Assembly (NCBI GenBank): GCA_910890315.1
Contig: CAJVGD010000001.1
Coordinates: 1,674,001-1,738,000 of the forward strand
DNA: 64,000 bases
Direction of reading: 5' to 3'
Source: Serendipita indica DSM 11827
Taxonomy: Eukaryota > Basidiomycota > Agaricomycetes > Sebacinales > Serendipitaceae
In this document: in pieces, positions 1 through 19,755 of the stretch
Numbering within the stretch: position 1 is the first letter of the stretch
Layout: each line of letters begins with the position of its first letter
Made by a program: the position numbers and the translations under genes
Notes under the pieces: model-generated
What the model saw: only the letters and a program-made list of their open reading frames with translations
What the model was told of the DNA's origin: nothing
The model's database searches: none

Positions 1-81
1 CGGGCAGCGTGCGGCGGGTGAAACAGCGCGTGCTAGACAGTCTCTACGGCATTTACAAGAGTATTAAGGATATTTTTGGCC

Positions 82-1807
82 ATGGCGACTCAGCAAACAC
101 GCACGCCGTCGAGTGAAACTCTGCCGGCAATCCGACCAGCATCCCCGCTGGGCACGCTCAGACAGTCTTCAAAGTCTATGCACGAGTCGATGGTACTTCC
201 TCCGATTCAGAGTCTTACACGAGAGTTTCCGTCTCGCTTGGAACACGCCCACAGCGAGCCAAACCTTGGGCAGAGAAAGTCTGTATGCGATTTCCCATTC
301 GCCCGTCTTACCGTGTGAGACTATTTCTGACATTGTTCCGCGTCGACACAGCTCTCCACCGGACCCGAATGGCTACCATCGGAAACGAACTGCGACGGGC
401 GAGGTGACGAGCAATCTGAGCCCGCCGAGCGCAAGCAAACGCCGTAGGCTCGAGTCTACAGAAAGCAATGGTGCCAGCGCAGAGCTCACGGCGATTTCTG
501 CTCCTGGACCCTCTCGCTCGCCGTCGGTGCGCCATGGACACTCGAGACAGGCTTCTGGCGTCGATTCACATCATTTGACGCCGCCAACACCGCCAAACAA
601 TGCAACTCTACCGTCTAGAGGCCCGGGCCCCTCTCACGAGCATCGCCGGACCACGTCGACCTCGGGCATGTATGCCGCTCCTCACGCCCATGACGCGCCC
701 CTCAAGCAAGAGCAAATCTCTCCGCCAGCCGTTGTCGTCCAGTCGCCCGCCACTCCTTCGACGTTACCATCGGCCAGTAGCAACTCGGCCGCCTGGCAAA
801 ACGAATCGGCCTCGTTCTCGCGACGAATATCGAACGCGTCCTCGTCAAATCTTCGTCCGACAGGGCGCAAGCAACCTCCCAGTCGACTCAATTTCCAGCC
901 CCATCACGGTCATAAATCCTCATTGGAAGCCAATATCGCTCCTAGCATCCGCAGTGCTCCCCCCGTACCCGTTCCGCAAGGCCAAATGATTCCCCCACGG
1001 CCTGCCCAACCCGCCGGAGGTTCCTGGATCTCGTCCCGCGCGACGTCGTCATCGCAATTACGCTCTTCACACCCTGGTGGGGTTGACACTCCAGAGCTCA
1101 CACCACGGGCCAATAAAAATTCAGAGGCGTGGCCATCGATCCCAACACCCACGTCCCTACGACTCTCTCACTCGATTATACCGCCACCCGTGCCACCATC
1201 AAACCCAAACTTGACCGGTGCGAGGTCTCCCTCTGCGCGTTTGCCCATCACACCCGCGGTCCCATCTCCCATACCAACGCTCGGAGCATCCACTGGCTCT
1301 GTGGCCGACAAGGCGCGATTCATGGCAAAGATGTCGGAGATTTATGACCGGACAAACGTCCACAAACAATGCATTTCTGCAGAAGACATTGACCGACGGA
1401 TCAAAGACGTATTGGTGTCGCGGGACCTAGAGATTGTCCAGTTGAAGAAAGAGGTTGCAGAGTTGCGAAAGTTGCTAAGGGGACCAGTACCAGCTGCTGG
1501 AGGAGTGTCTGCGACGGTTGACCAGGATGGAGATGTTGCAATGGCCCACCACCTCCAGCCCAATAACGCGCGAGAGGCGAGTGCAGAGGAGCCAGCATCT
1601 CGGGCAATGACCGTTAGTCCTTCCCCACAACCTGGAGAGGCCAGAAAAGACGGTGCAATCGGCCAAATCCCCGAGGAAGTGGCGCAGCCTCTTGCAGCGC
1701 CGACCACACCGGCGACTCTTGCCAACGGGAAACCTCTAGCTGGTACTGCAGACGCTGAGACGACGATGGCGACGGCGGACGCGGGAGCAGCAGCCGCCAA
1801 AGAATAA
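82..1807 (+). CDS. Ser/Pro-rich protein with short C-terminal coiled coil, function unknown
   Basis: Two exons fit: ATG at 82 to 278, an intron 279-351 (GT..AG, with a CTGAC-like branch site), then 352 to the TAA ending at 1807, giving about 550 residues. The N-terminus carries an ordered-looking block (LPPIQSLTREFPSRL), followed by several hundred residues of Ser/Pro/Thr-rich, probably disordered sequence. A charged segment near residues 375-430 (KARFMAKMSEIYDR, then DLEIVQLKKEVAELRKLL) looks like a coiled coil and is the most structured part. The C-terminus is Ala-rich. The make-up resembles fungal transcriptional regulators, but I recognise no DNA-binding domain, so no function is assigned. 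The donor GTCTGT is weak. It was chosen because a stronger GTATGC four bases downstream would break the reading frame. Confidence 0.65.
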
Positions 1808-2293
1808 CCGACGACTTTGGATCGACAGCAACGCCCCCTTGTGTCCCTTTGGCTTCTGTCAAAGAACTGTTCCTTTTCTCCTTTTTCCTGTGCTGTCGTG
1901 TAACTGATTCACAGATCTCATCTCTCGTATTTTCCTTTTTCTCCTGGACAAGCTTCTGGGCTTTGGTCGTGTCGATTGTGCGTAAGAGTGCTTCCTATTT
2001 CGTTTGTGTACGCTAGTTAGAGCGGTTTGAGAACTATAGAGCCCTCCCATTTCCCTTTTCCCAACGCAGCTATAGAACGACTGATTAGCCTTGCGAGAGT
2101 TGTGCCTTATTTTGCTCTTCGACCTTGCCTTGTCCGAGCTAGGCCTCTGGACTCTTGTTCCAGTTTGCACATATTCCCAATTCTCGTCAGAGCTCGTCGT
2201 CGACGCCAGACGCGACCGTCATCGCCGAGTCTCGATCTCCCGCATCCAGAGCGGCGGCGCCTTGGACGATTCTGAGCGAGTTTTGGATTCGTT

Positions 2294-2359
2294 GTGAGTT
2301 CACGGTGGAATGAAATGATGTAATACGACTGCTAATCGCTCTCTGCAATCTCTTTACAG
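2294..2359 (+). other. Probable 5'UTR intron of the PH-domain gene
   Basis: A GTGAGT donor at 2294, a GCTAATC branch-like motif and a pyrimidine-rich acceptor ending CTTTACAG at 2359 lie 52 bp upstream of the ATG at 2412. No long open frame crosses it, so it would be a leader intron. The rest of 1808-2411 holds the 3' end of the upstream gene and the promoter of this one; I saw no other gene there. Confidence 0.5.
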
Positions 2360-2411
2360 CAAACGACAACTCCGTGCATTAGCTTAGACAGCCGAGGGTG
2401 GACGCATAACG

Positions 2412-5400
2412 ATGGACGGCCGTTCGCAGGCCTTTAACGCGCGTCGAAACAGGAATAGCATTCTCCAGACGGCTGGAGATGCACTCGGGATACGTATGAA
2501 TAAGAAGAAGCGGATGAGTATCCGCCAGCCCCCCGCGCTCGTCGACGATGTCGTGCTGGAAATCTCTGCAGCGAAGAACAACATCAACTATGACTATACT
2601 GCCGTTCAGGAATCTGTCGACGACTCTACAGAGCGCGAGCGATTGCGCGACGCGGCGGCTCAGGCGGTTGGTTTACCGCAGCCGCAGGTCGTCGAGGATC
2701 ATTCAACATCATTGAATGCACATGGTGTAGAAGAGCAGGTTGCCCGTCTTCCAACCTTTCCCGCTACGCTTTCTGACCTGCAGACGCTCATCCACACGTC
2801 GGCAACGGCCTCCAAGTATTGCCCCGTCTCCTCGCCTTTGCTCAGATTATCACGGTCGAAACAATGGAAGACACGTCATATAGCGCTAACTACCGTCCGT
2901 CCGCGTCGCGAACTCGGCGGCTCACAATCCCACATCCACCTCTTCAAAACCTCGGCACCACATGACAGGGAGATTGAACGAATGAGCATCACACAAGATT
3001 CGGTTGTGTACATTGCCGATGAAGAGTTTTTGGGTGGTCGAAAGTTTGTGATCAAAGTCGGAGGGACAACTGCACATGCGTCGAATCTGAAAAGGGACGA
3101 AAACTCTGCCGGTAGTACCTGGTTGCTTCAGATGCCCGACGCGAGCCAAATGCAGCGTTGGATAGACTTCATCAAAGGCGCGGTCCTGATGCAAAGGTTG
3201 GTAGTTTCGCTCCTCTCTCGTACTCGTACTTCAATGGGCTGACATTTCCTCTCAAGGGCAGAACAAGCTGGCGTTGGGCCCGTGTTATACCAAAATACAT
3301 ACAATAATGTCGGTCCGGAGCTCAAGGGGGATGTAGATGTGATACTCTCCATGGGGAAGCAAGGGTTGTTCACCGCACCATCAACCGTTCCCACCGGCAA
3401 TTCGTTTGAAACCACGGCCGCATCGAATCCAGCAGAAGAGTTTACTACATCCGTACTGCAGAGACATGACAGCGCAAATGCCAAAGCCGTTTTCAACGGC
3501 CGACCCCCATCCAGGCATATGTCCATTTCCGGCTCCTCTATTGCAACCGCACTCGCATCTCCGACACACCATCCATCTCAAGGATCCTTACAAAACACTA
3601 TCCATGAGGCAGAGTCCAGCACGCAAGAAGTCTCCTCCGGCAAAGTGACGCGGGATTCGACCTTGTTCAATATATTTAGACCGACGAGCCCCATTCAACC
3701 AGCACCACTCAAGAGCACGCTATCTCCCCCACTTTCTCCTACTCTTCAACACACGCCAATGGACGAAAACGTCTTGTCGTCTCCCTCGACACTCACGTCC
3801 CGATTCTCTGGGCCAATTAGTCCTCGTCATGGCCACCATTCGAGCTCTCTGTCTGCGGACTGGGACTTCGTCGACGGTGGCTCTTTTCCGAGCGTCACGA
3901 CCAAGCGAATCATGCAAGTCACGCAGACTGCCCTTGCACCACCCCCGCGCAAGCGGCCATTAACCAACGGAGGACTACCAAATCGACAAGGAACTCCTCC
4001 AAAGGATCAAAGCGAGCCCAAGAGGCTGAGCACTCCACCAGCAGTGGTGACCCGGCGCTCCTTGGACGACGAGGGCGAGCATAGCTTTGGGGACGTGATA
4101 GGTCAATCATCCTTTACGGAATCGTCAGCCACCGGTCAAGATGGGCAAGAAGACACTGGTCCAGAGCTGAGCAATACGACACCTATCAGCGAGACGGATC
4201 GGGACGAGGCCTCGTTTGCCCAACCGATTCCCTCGCCAATGGCGCAGCATACGCCCCCACTCTTACCATCCTGCTCTTCCTCATTCGGTGTCAATACGAG
4301 TGCAAAGACCGCTACGCTCGAGCATCTGGCCAGCAATGCGTCCAGACCTTCGACACCATCCTTGCATTCGGAACAACACGAACATTATACAGAGGAGGAT
4401 GTGAGACCTATGGAAGGAGATGCAGAGTACATTAGCCACTTTCACCTGCCAACTGGTTCATCGCGTAGATCTCGCATGAGTGGAATCCCGAAGCAATCTC
4501 CCCCTCCACTGGGACCCCCTCCACTGGGACCCCCTCCTGCCATTCCAATCTTCCAGTCTCCTCCTTTCCCCGCACAATCACCGTCGCACGACTATTCGAG
4601 CTCTGAGCGACCAGGTAGTAGTTCATCGATTCCTTCGACCGTTCCAAGTCTTCATATGGGCCTGTCTCTTACCTCGAAACGGATGTCCATCATGACCACA
4701 TCTGACGCTCCGAGCTTTCAAAGTACCGAATCATCAGGAGGCGCGAGCCAGAGCAACAAGAACCCCAATGGCTCTATAGGTTCGAATCGACTATCTACCT
4801 CTGGTCAAGGGTCGCGAGGGTATGCGTATCCTCCACCTCGACCGGCTCCCAGTCAGGCGCTCCCCTTGCCGCCCGCACCGCTCGACGACATCAATTCGAT
4901 TGGAGGGAAACATCGTCATTCACTTTCGGGTCGGGTGCGTTCAACGAGTCCCAATTCGACCTCGGGCCCATCTGCGCGTTCGGAATTCATATCTAGAATG
5001 GTTCGGCATTCGGTTGGTCCTGCAGCTCCCCCACCTACAACTGCTCTCCCGCCACGACCGGAGATGGATGATGATTTTGGATATCACCCAAGTTCAGACG
5101 TGTCACAAAGCCCTAGCAATGGCGTCAAGCCCCTGTTCTCGATTCCAGGTTCACCCCGTCGAATCTCGACGACTCTGCCTGCGATGCAACCACCACCGCT
5201 CCGGCCCCTCCCTCCGACTCCCAACAAGGTGGATGATCATCGTCCCGTCTCTCCGAGTCGATCCGTCAACTCGGACCGCTCCACAAGATCAACGCCCGTT
5301 GCCTTTAGCTCCAACCGCATGTCGTCGATCAAGGCCCGTTTCAGGATGAAAAGTCAGCCCACTCAACCGAGTGGTAGTACTCTCGACTACCAACGATTAC

Positions 5401-5837
5401 CGCCTGCTCCTCCACCACCATCCGTTCCGCCGCCTGCGGCTCCAGGTGAAATTGAAGGCACCAAACATCAACATATCCGAGCATCCACGGACAGTCAAGC
5501 GTACTCGAGGATGTCCGGCGAATCTGCTATACATCGTCGGGAGTCAAGCATCGCTAACTATTCAGGAGGCCTGCCGTCCCCGACTAGTCCGACGATGCAA
5601 GCTTATACACCCCTCACTGGCATGAGGTCGTCCATTCCGCAACCGGCAGCCATGCCCCTATCCCCCCCTCCACGTCGAAATTCTAGAGCATCCAGGGATC
5701 TGACGCCGCAGGAGAAGGAAAAATGGAAGGCTGTGGTCGAAAGCTTGGACGAGGACAAGCCCGTGGTGCCTTATCAGTCCAATGCTCCTGTGCGGCACTC
5801 TGCCCTCAACCTACCTGACGCCAATGCGTTTATTTAG
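2412..5837 (+). CDS. PH-domain protein with long Pro/Ser-rich tail (Caf120/Skg3-like)
   Basis: Exon 1 runs 2412-3196. A 60-bp intron (3197-3256, GT..CAAG) restores the same frame and removes the stop at 3240, and exon 2 runs 3257-5837, giving about 1121 residues. Residues ~115-265 form a pleckstrin-homology domain: a KQWKTRHIAL strand, an HIHLFKTSA strand, IADEEFLGGRKFVIKV, and a C-terminal helix around WLLQMPDASQMQRWIDFI. The remaining ~850 residues are Ser/Pro/Thr-rich with poly-proline stretches (PPAPPPPSVPPPAAP), typical of SH3 or profilin ligands. The domain order resembles the yeast Caf120/Skg3 type of PH protein linked to bud-neck or polarity functions; that assignment is inferred from layout only. 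The gene converges on prp8, with 153 bp between stop codons. Confidence 0.82.
4503..4532 (+). repeat. Two-copy 15-bp in-frame tandem repeat
   Basis: The 15-bp unit CCTCCACTGGGACCC occurs twice in direct tandem inside the PH-domain gene. It encodes two copies of the pentapeptide PPLGP within a proline-rich tract. Being a multiple of three, it could change copy number without breaking the frame. Confidence 0.75.
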
Positions 5838-5990
5838 TCCAAGTTCGGGCTGTTTGTTTCTATTCATTAGTAGGCTTCATTAATTGGGAGCGGATTGTGT
5901 ATCATCCGAGCGTCCTGTATGATCATCACCAAAATCGAGTCCTTTGCTTCAGTTGACGCGCGTATTCACGGGACTAAGATACAAGGAATC

Positions 5991-14431
<8,441 letters not shown>

Positions 14432-14492
14432 CTTGGAGTTGTCCAAAAGTGTATTTGGCAAACTTGGAACCAGCTCGCTCCTCCTCAACACG
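14432..14492. promoter_or_regulatory. 61-bp shared region between divergent prp8 and F-box starts
   Basis: Only 61 bp separate the prp8 start codon (minus) from the chosen F-box start codon (plus). The F-box reading frame stays open back to an ATG at 14385, inside prp8 exon 1, so an alternative start would overlap prp8 antisense by 47 bp. No TATA box is visible. Confidence 0.55.
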
Positions 14493-16341
14493 ATGCCGGC
14501 CTTGGGTCAACTCCCAACGGAGCTTTTGATTGTCGTTTTCGAGCATCTCGACCCAAAATCACTGCTCGTGGCTGCTACTGTGAGTCACTGCCACTGATCA
14601 AGCGTCATGGGCGTTGAAGCGTCTACAAGATCTGTCGTCTCTGGAATACCCTTACAAGGTCACCAAATTTCCAGTACAAGGTTCTTTTACATCGGTATTC
14701 TATGGTAGACGGGCCTGCAGACGCTGCATGGCCCGTCTCTCGGCGATTAGAGAGCCTCCGAGCGTTTTACGCCCGGTTCAGCACTTTGAGATGGTATAAG
14801 GTATGTGTTTCCTGTATAAGTGATGTGAAGGTATACACATTGGGTTGCAGAGCTATCGCATCGCAATGGATCCTACAAACCTATGGGAGCTCTTCTCTGG
14901 TGTATACGCTCAAGCAGCCATGGATGAGAACTTTATCAGTATGTATATTTATTTATATCCCTGGGGCTATCGTTCTTAACCTCTCCAGAATTTCGTCAGG
15001 GACTCTCTCCCACATTGTTGACCCGGGAGAAAACCTGGACAATCAGGGTCCCCGTCGATATTAAAGACTTTAGTATGGACAGCTTCCAAGACTTGGCTGT
15101 GGTGGTCGCTTCCGGTGGTAACCGGTAAGACATCATCCCTCAGCTCGTCTTGTTCTGACTCCTCGGGGAAGGAACACTCAGCCTATGCACCACATTCATT
15201 TTCTTTCCATGGCAGATGGCCAACCTCATAAACTCGCCAAGGTCCCTCTCTTTTCTGAGGAGAGTGCTGTGGGGCGGGATGCAGGGTGTGGAATCACCAT
15301 TCAGAATCAACATATTGGCATACTTTTTATGGGAAGCGACGAGGCGGGGGTTTCCTCGAGTGAACTGTTCATTTGGAACTGGAAAGAAGGGAAACGATGT
15401 TTTGTATGTCCTATTGCGGGATTCTTCGTGGGTCTGATCTTCCCTCAGCACCTAAATTCCGAAGGAGGGTATCTATTGGAAACATTCTGTTTCCTGTCAC
15501 CTCAGCACGTGATGGTCGCGTCAAGAGATAGGAATCCGTTCAACGGAGGGCCTACATTGGCATCATCCCTCGACGTATACGACTACTCTCAAAGTTCCGA
15601 TGAGGTCGTTCCACATCGGTTTTTGCTACCCAGAGGCATGAACGGGATGGCTGTTGACATTGACATTTCATGCGAAGCGGTACCAGAACTGAATAAAGAT
15701 GTTGGACGCCCCTTCTACACTTCGCCCCATCAGCGCATCTGCGTCGTATCTTTGTGAGCAAGCGTGCTTCGTCACTCGCAGCGTATTGACTTCATATTAG
15801 CTTCCTCTTCCCGGGGTTTAACACAGGCAACGTAATCTTCTTTACGTCTTCTCTTCTAGATTACATGAGGGAAGAACCTGATATGCATATTATCCCCTGG
15901 AACCATTGGGGCAACAAAACACGGGTCACGGGATGGAGACGAGATAATTCTGTTTACAAAATACGAACCAGTGGGACTAGAGTTGTGCGCTTTGTTCCTG
16001 GAAATGGACCAAGAGTGTGCAATATTCAAGTTTGCGATTTTAACCCGTACGCCATACCAGAGCAAGAAAAGCTCGAGCACGTCAAGCAACGATATGTGGA
16101 GGGCCCAACTGACGAAGTCCTCATACAAAGAGGAATCTTGGATGAGCCCATATCTTCGCAGCTACCATATTTGGAGACGACCACGAAGGGAAGCTTCCGC
16201 CATAAGTATGTGATGATTGACCACGAAAACATATATTTGCTTGGGGTATGTCCATGGTGCCAATTACGCATGATCATTGACATTTCTCAGAATTCCGTTT
16301 CTCAGAGTCCCGAACGCGAGCTGGAAGTATTATCCTTTTGA
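14493..16341 (+). CDS. F-box protein, basidiomycete-expanded type
   Basis: F-box proteins are substrate receptors of SCF ubiquitin ligases. Eight exons fit: 14493-14579, 14630-14800, 14851-14938, 14989-15124, 15172-15403, 15449-15753, 15801-16245 and 16291-16341, all with 45-50 bp introns, giving about 504 residues. The F-box is at the very N-terminus (LPTELLIVVFEHLDPKSLLV, then CRLWNTLTRSPNFQYKVLL). It is followed by the family's usual block SRRLESLRAFYARFSTLRW and a long beta-rich half with repeated hydrophobic strands (LFIWNWKEGKRCF). The C-terminal LPYLE and ENIYLL motifs are shared with many Agaricomycete F-box paralogues. The last exon gives a short terminus ending ELEVLSF. A longer open frame to 16501 in another phase was discarded because it would overlap the convergent gene ending at 16405. 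The target is unknown. Confidence 0.82.
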
Positions 16342-16404
16342 ATATCAGAATGAAACATGTATGAAATGTTCATATGAAAGACAAAGATCTGTACCTCTCG
16401 CATA

Positions 16405-17558
16405 TCACGGGACATATGACGGCGGAGCAGTCCCAGGGCGAAATGATGAGGGCGCTAACATATCTTCAGGCGAATGGGAAGAAGGTGAAATAGTTGACTG
16501 AAGTATTTGGTCTGCGCGGTGAAGGGGATCGATTGGCACATGGACACCTCCTAGATAAAGGTGATTCATCTGCGGTGGAAGAGAATGTATATACGCGGAA
16601 TTGAAGGAACTTGTACGGAGACTGCTAGGTGTTTGTGATCCTCGTAGGCCCGGGTGGTGGGTGTCTTCCCTGGCAGAGGTATCTCTTTGCGCGAGGCGGG
16701 CACCACGTAAGTGTAGGGTACAACCGAGTTGGAAGCGATGTTGTTTGTAGTGTCTAGGGCTCGGTCTGTTGCTTGAATGCGGTGTCTGTTTCTTTTCCAA
16801 ACGATGAAGACGAGGGCAGACAGCAGGAGTGCGCCGACGGTTGAAAATACAATAGCGTATATATTTATACTGGATTTAGATTGCAGCGTAGTTGGTTGTT
16901 CATTGGCACTGGCTGAGGGAGAGCCCGGATGATTCGTGGCAGAGGATGAGGAGCCAGAGGTTGTATTGGGAGAATTCTCTTCACGAACTGTAGTATATCT
17001 ACTCGGTAAATGATCAGGATGGGACATAGGAATTCCTAGGCGCTAATTACCTGAAAGCGTCGACGATGCCATGGGTCGTTCCTCGAGTAACGGTGAGGGT
17101 ATGTACTGTGTTGCACAGGTTTTGTGCGCCCCAAATCGCCTTCCACATAATGACCTCGCTGCCAATTTCAGCAACGTCGTATGGCATTCCTGGTGGGACC
17201 GTCAAATTGACATAGACGGGAGTTGCTCCATCCAGCGAGACATAAGAGTCCACCAGATATGGCCATAATGAACTAATGTAGTACACCGCGATGCCTGGAT
17301 GAGACGAGCTCGATCAGCCCCAGCCATAGAGGTGCCAGCGCCAGACATACCTGTAAAGGTGAAGACGGCTTTTGCTTGAGGATCTTCGGTCACAGTATGA
17401 TATTCCCCATAATTAAGAGAGGATGGGTGCGCATTTACTCCGTCCCATCGTCCCGTGTAGCTTATAGAGGCATCATTGTCGTCGACCGTAATATTGGTGA
17501 GAATAATTGCGCACGAGTAAACCACGAGCGTTAGCAAGAATGATATCGACCAAAACAT
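16405..17558 (-). CDS. Secreted-domain single-pass membrane protein, tandem copy A
   Basis: An N-terminal signal peptide (MFWSISFLLTLVVYSCA) precedes a small extracellular domain with TVDDNDASISYTGRW, a Tyr/Gly block LNYGEYHT, FTFTG, and the strand-rich segment SLDGATPVYVNLT. A Ser/Thr-rich stalk, a transmembrane helix (IYAIVFSTVGALLLSALVFIVW) and a basic Pro-rich cytoplasmic tail follow. The tail continues through a final intron (VTVS-type junction near 16605) to the terminus HSPEDMLAPSSFRPGTAPPS at 16405. This matches the end of copy B and supports the splice. The architecture resembles wall-sensor-like proteins common in Agaricomycetes, but no ligand or function is known. It is convergent with the F-box gene, with 63 bp between stops. 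Confidence 0.72.
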
Positions 17559-17995
17559 TGTCGTGGGGATGGTTTGGAAACTGTATCGAGCTGGTCTAAA
17601 TCGCAAGATGGAGCACTCTAAATGAACGACCAGCGGTCGGTGATGAACTGGTTGATATGACCATTCAGCGAGATTAAACGGGATACATAGTTACGTCAAA
17701 CGTTGAAATCGTGCGGGTCGAGGTGTTGGGTGACGACTGTCGGCTATTGGCTTGATGCTGGTTTCAAGCGCAACCCAATGCTCCTATATGAGTAGTATAT
17801 CACGAAAAATCTGCTACCTACAGACGGTGTAGAATATTCTCGGTATAAATTTTTCTGATGATACAGTTCGGTACCGGATCACCATTTCAGATGGTCGATG
17901 CAGATAGGACAATAGCCATGCCTTCTTATAACGAACTATGTACAAGGATTTTTTTTTGCAGCAAGTCATAAATAGAACGAAATATGGTGAGTGTA
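17559..17995. other. Intergenic spacer between tandem copies
   Basis: These 437 bp between the start of copy A and the end of copy B hold no supported gene. Open frames here are short and lack family features. The stretch must contain the promoter of copy A and the 3' end of copy B. Confidence 0.6.
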
Positions 17996-19178
17996 CTATG
18001 CAACGTATGGCGGTGGGGCACGTCCATGGCGGCTTGGTGGCGACAACATATCTACAGGAGAATGGAAGGAGTACGATGCGGCTGAATGAGATGGCTGAGT
18101 GGCGACACCTGCGGGATGAGGGTAATCCCCATGCCGAACGAGGGGAGGCACAGATGTGGCGTTGGAGAAACTCGTCGAAGGATGTGTGGATGGCTGTATC
18201 GCCTTTTCTTCCGGATAGCTCCAGGGTGTGATTCCCTGTGGTAGGGGATAATTGGGCTCCCCGGTGGGTGCGCCGTGGTTGAATGCGCTTGACTCTCGAG
18301 CAGCGTTGTTTGGGATTGAGTAAGGCTGGTCGGTTCTTTGCATGCGTTGATTTTCCCAATTTTGCTCCGTATTTTGTGCGCGTTGCCTTCTTCGGTTTTG
18401 GTGGGCTCTCCAGATGATGAGGAGAATAGCCAAGAGTAAAAGTACACCGAGAGTTGAGAATACGGCAGCGTATATCGTTGTATTGGAGTTTTTCTTGTCG
18501 TGGGTGGTGATTCCATTTGCCCACTGGGGGCACTACTCGAGGATGGGTAGGAAACAGAAGACGGCGGATTAACAGTCGTAGTCGAATGATTGTCGTCACG
18601 AGATGTAGTGTATCTGCTCGGTCGAATCGTCAGAATGAGATGCATGGATGTCTTTAGTCGTGCTTACCTGAAGGCATCGACGATGGCAAACCCGGATGGA
18701 CCTCGAGTAATGGTAACGGTATGCGTCGTGTTACTTAGATTTTCTGCTTTCCATATTTCGCTCCATAGAGCCACCTCGTCGCCAATTGCATCCAAATCTT
18801 GCGGCATTCCCGGTCGGATTGTCAAGTTGACATAGACTGGAGTTGCTCCATCCAACGAGACATAGGAGTCTACCACATAAGGCCACAATGAGCTAATAAA
18901 ATAGACCGCGACGCCTATACGAGGCGCGTTCGATTAGCTACAATGGGGGCGCGCCAGGCGTTGGACATACCCGTAAAGGTAAAGACGGCTTTCCCCTGAG
19001 CATCATCACTTAAAGTATGGTATCCACCGTAGTTAAGAGGAGACGCGTGCAAAGCTGGCGAGTCCCATCGTCCCGAGTATATTATCGAGCTATCCTGGTC
19101 GTCGACCGTCCAGTTTGTCAAGATGACCGCACACGACTGGGCCACGAGTGTTACAAAGAAGAGTATCAACCAAATCAT
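17996..19178 (-). CDS. Secreted-domain single-pass membrane protein, tandem copy B, with frame break
   Basis: This is a paralogue of the neighbouring minus-strand gene with the same order of parts: signal peptide MIWLILFFVTLVAQSCA, TVDDQDSSIIYSGRW, LNYGGYHTLS, SLDGATPVYVNLT, IVDAFR, a Ser-rich stalk, a transmembrane helix (AAVFSTLGVLLLLAILLIIW) and a tail ending SRHGRAPPPYVA at 17996. The stalk frame (NPPSSVSYPSSSSAPSG) and the transmembrane frame differ by one base around 18520-18530, near a run of five C/G. Either a base has been lost (true mutation or assembly error), or a 50-bp intron with a poor GTTAAT donor and a CCCCCAG acceptor removes much of the stalk. Copy A keeps a stalk of about the unspliced length, which favours base loss. 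Function is unknown. Confidence 0.65.
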
Positions 19179-19755
19179 TTTTGCAGGTAATGGCCAGAGG
19201 AGGGTGTCGAGCTTGCAAGAGCACGGGGTGGAACGCCCATCTATTATATGAATTAGGCTGGCTAAGGCTATCCGGTCGGAATCGCAGACAGTGGACCGCC
19301 ATGCGTGTGGATTTCCATTATGATCGCCCTGACATCTCTATTTTGCGTATATTGGGTATTCAATTGGCAACTCGGCGTGCTGCTCGATGGTGGTCGCTTT
19401 GCAGTGTAGGCGGTGAGCATATGGGCGCACAAAAAAAAAAGACAAGAAGAGCCCTGGAAGCTATTCCAGTCGTCGGGCGTTTGCGCGAACCACAGCTAAC
19501 ATGTTACCCATTCATCAATATTGAACTCACGTCTGCAGCGGCATGTTTAGGACGCTGAAACAAAGCAATCCGACAAACCGGTTCAAATAATCAATTCACA
19601 TCGTTGTGCTCGACGGAGCTTGCATATGGCAGTTGTCGACTTGATCCCACGCCAATGGACGGAACATCAAATCGCTCTGAGACAGTTATTATTGCATCGT
19701 CTGTGTACACCACGTAATAGGGTTTTGCACGACACCGGATCACCTCCGCCACCAC
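19179..19755. other. Intergenic region, no gene seen
   Basis: This region holds the promoter of copy B and the 3' flank of sdh1, both minus-strand. It contains an A10 run near 19432-19441. An open plus-strand frame (19148-19558) is antisense to copy B at its start and has no recognisable features, so it was not called. Confidence 0.55.

Noticed and set aside
16277-16501. Longer C-terminal exon for the F-box gene (frame ending EEGEIVD)
   Set aside because: The join is out of phase, and the frame would overlap the convergent membrane-protein gene ending at 16405. The in-phase exon ending ELEVLSF fits the family end.
17814-18599. 261-residue minus-strand open frame in copy B
   Set aside because: It is a third frame overlapping the stalk, transmembrane and tail exons. 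It is basic and featureless, while the family features lie in the other two frames.
19148-19558. Plus-strand open frame upstream of copy B
   Set aside because: It begins antisense to the copy B signal peptide, crosses an A10 run, and shows no recognisable domain.
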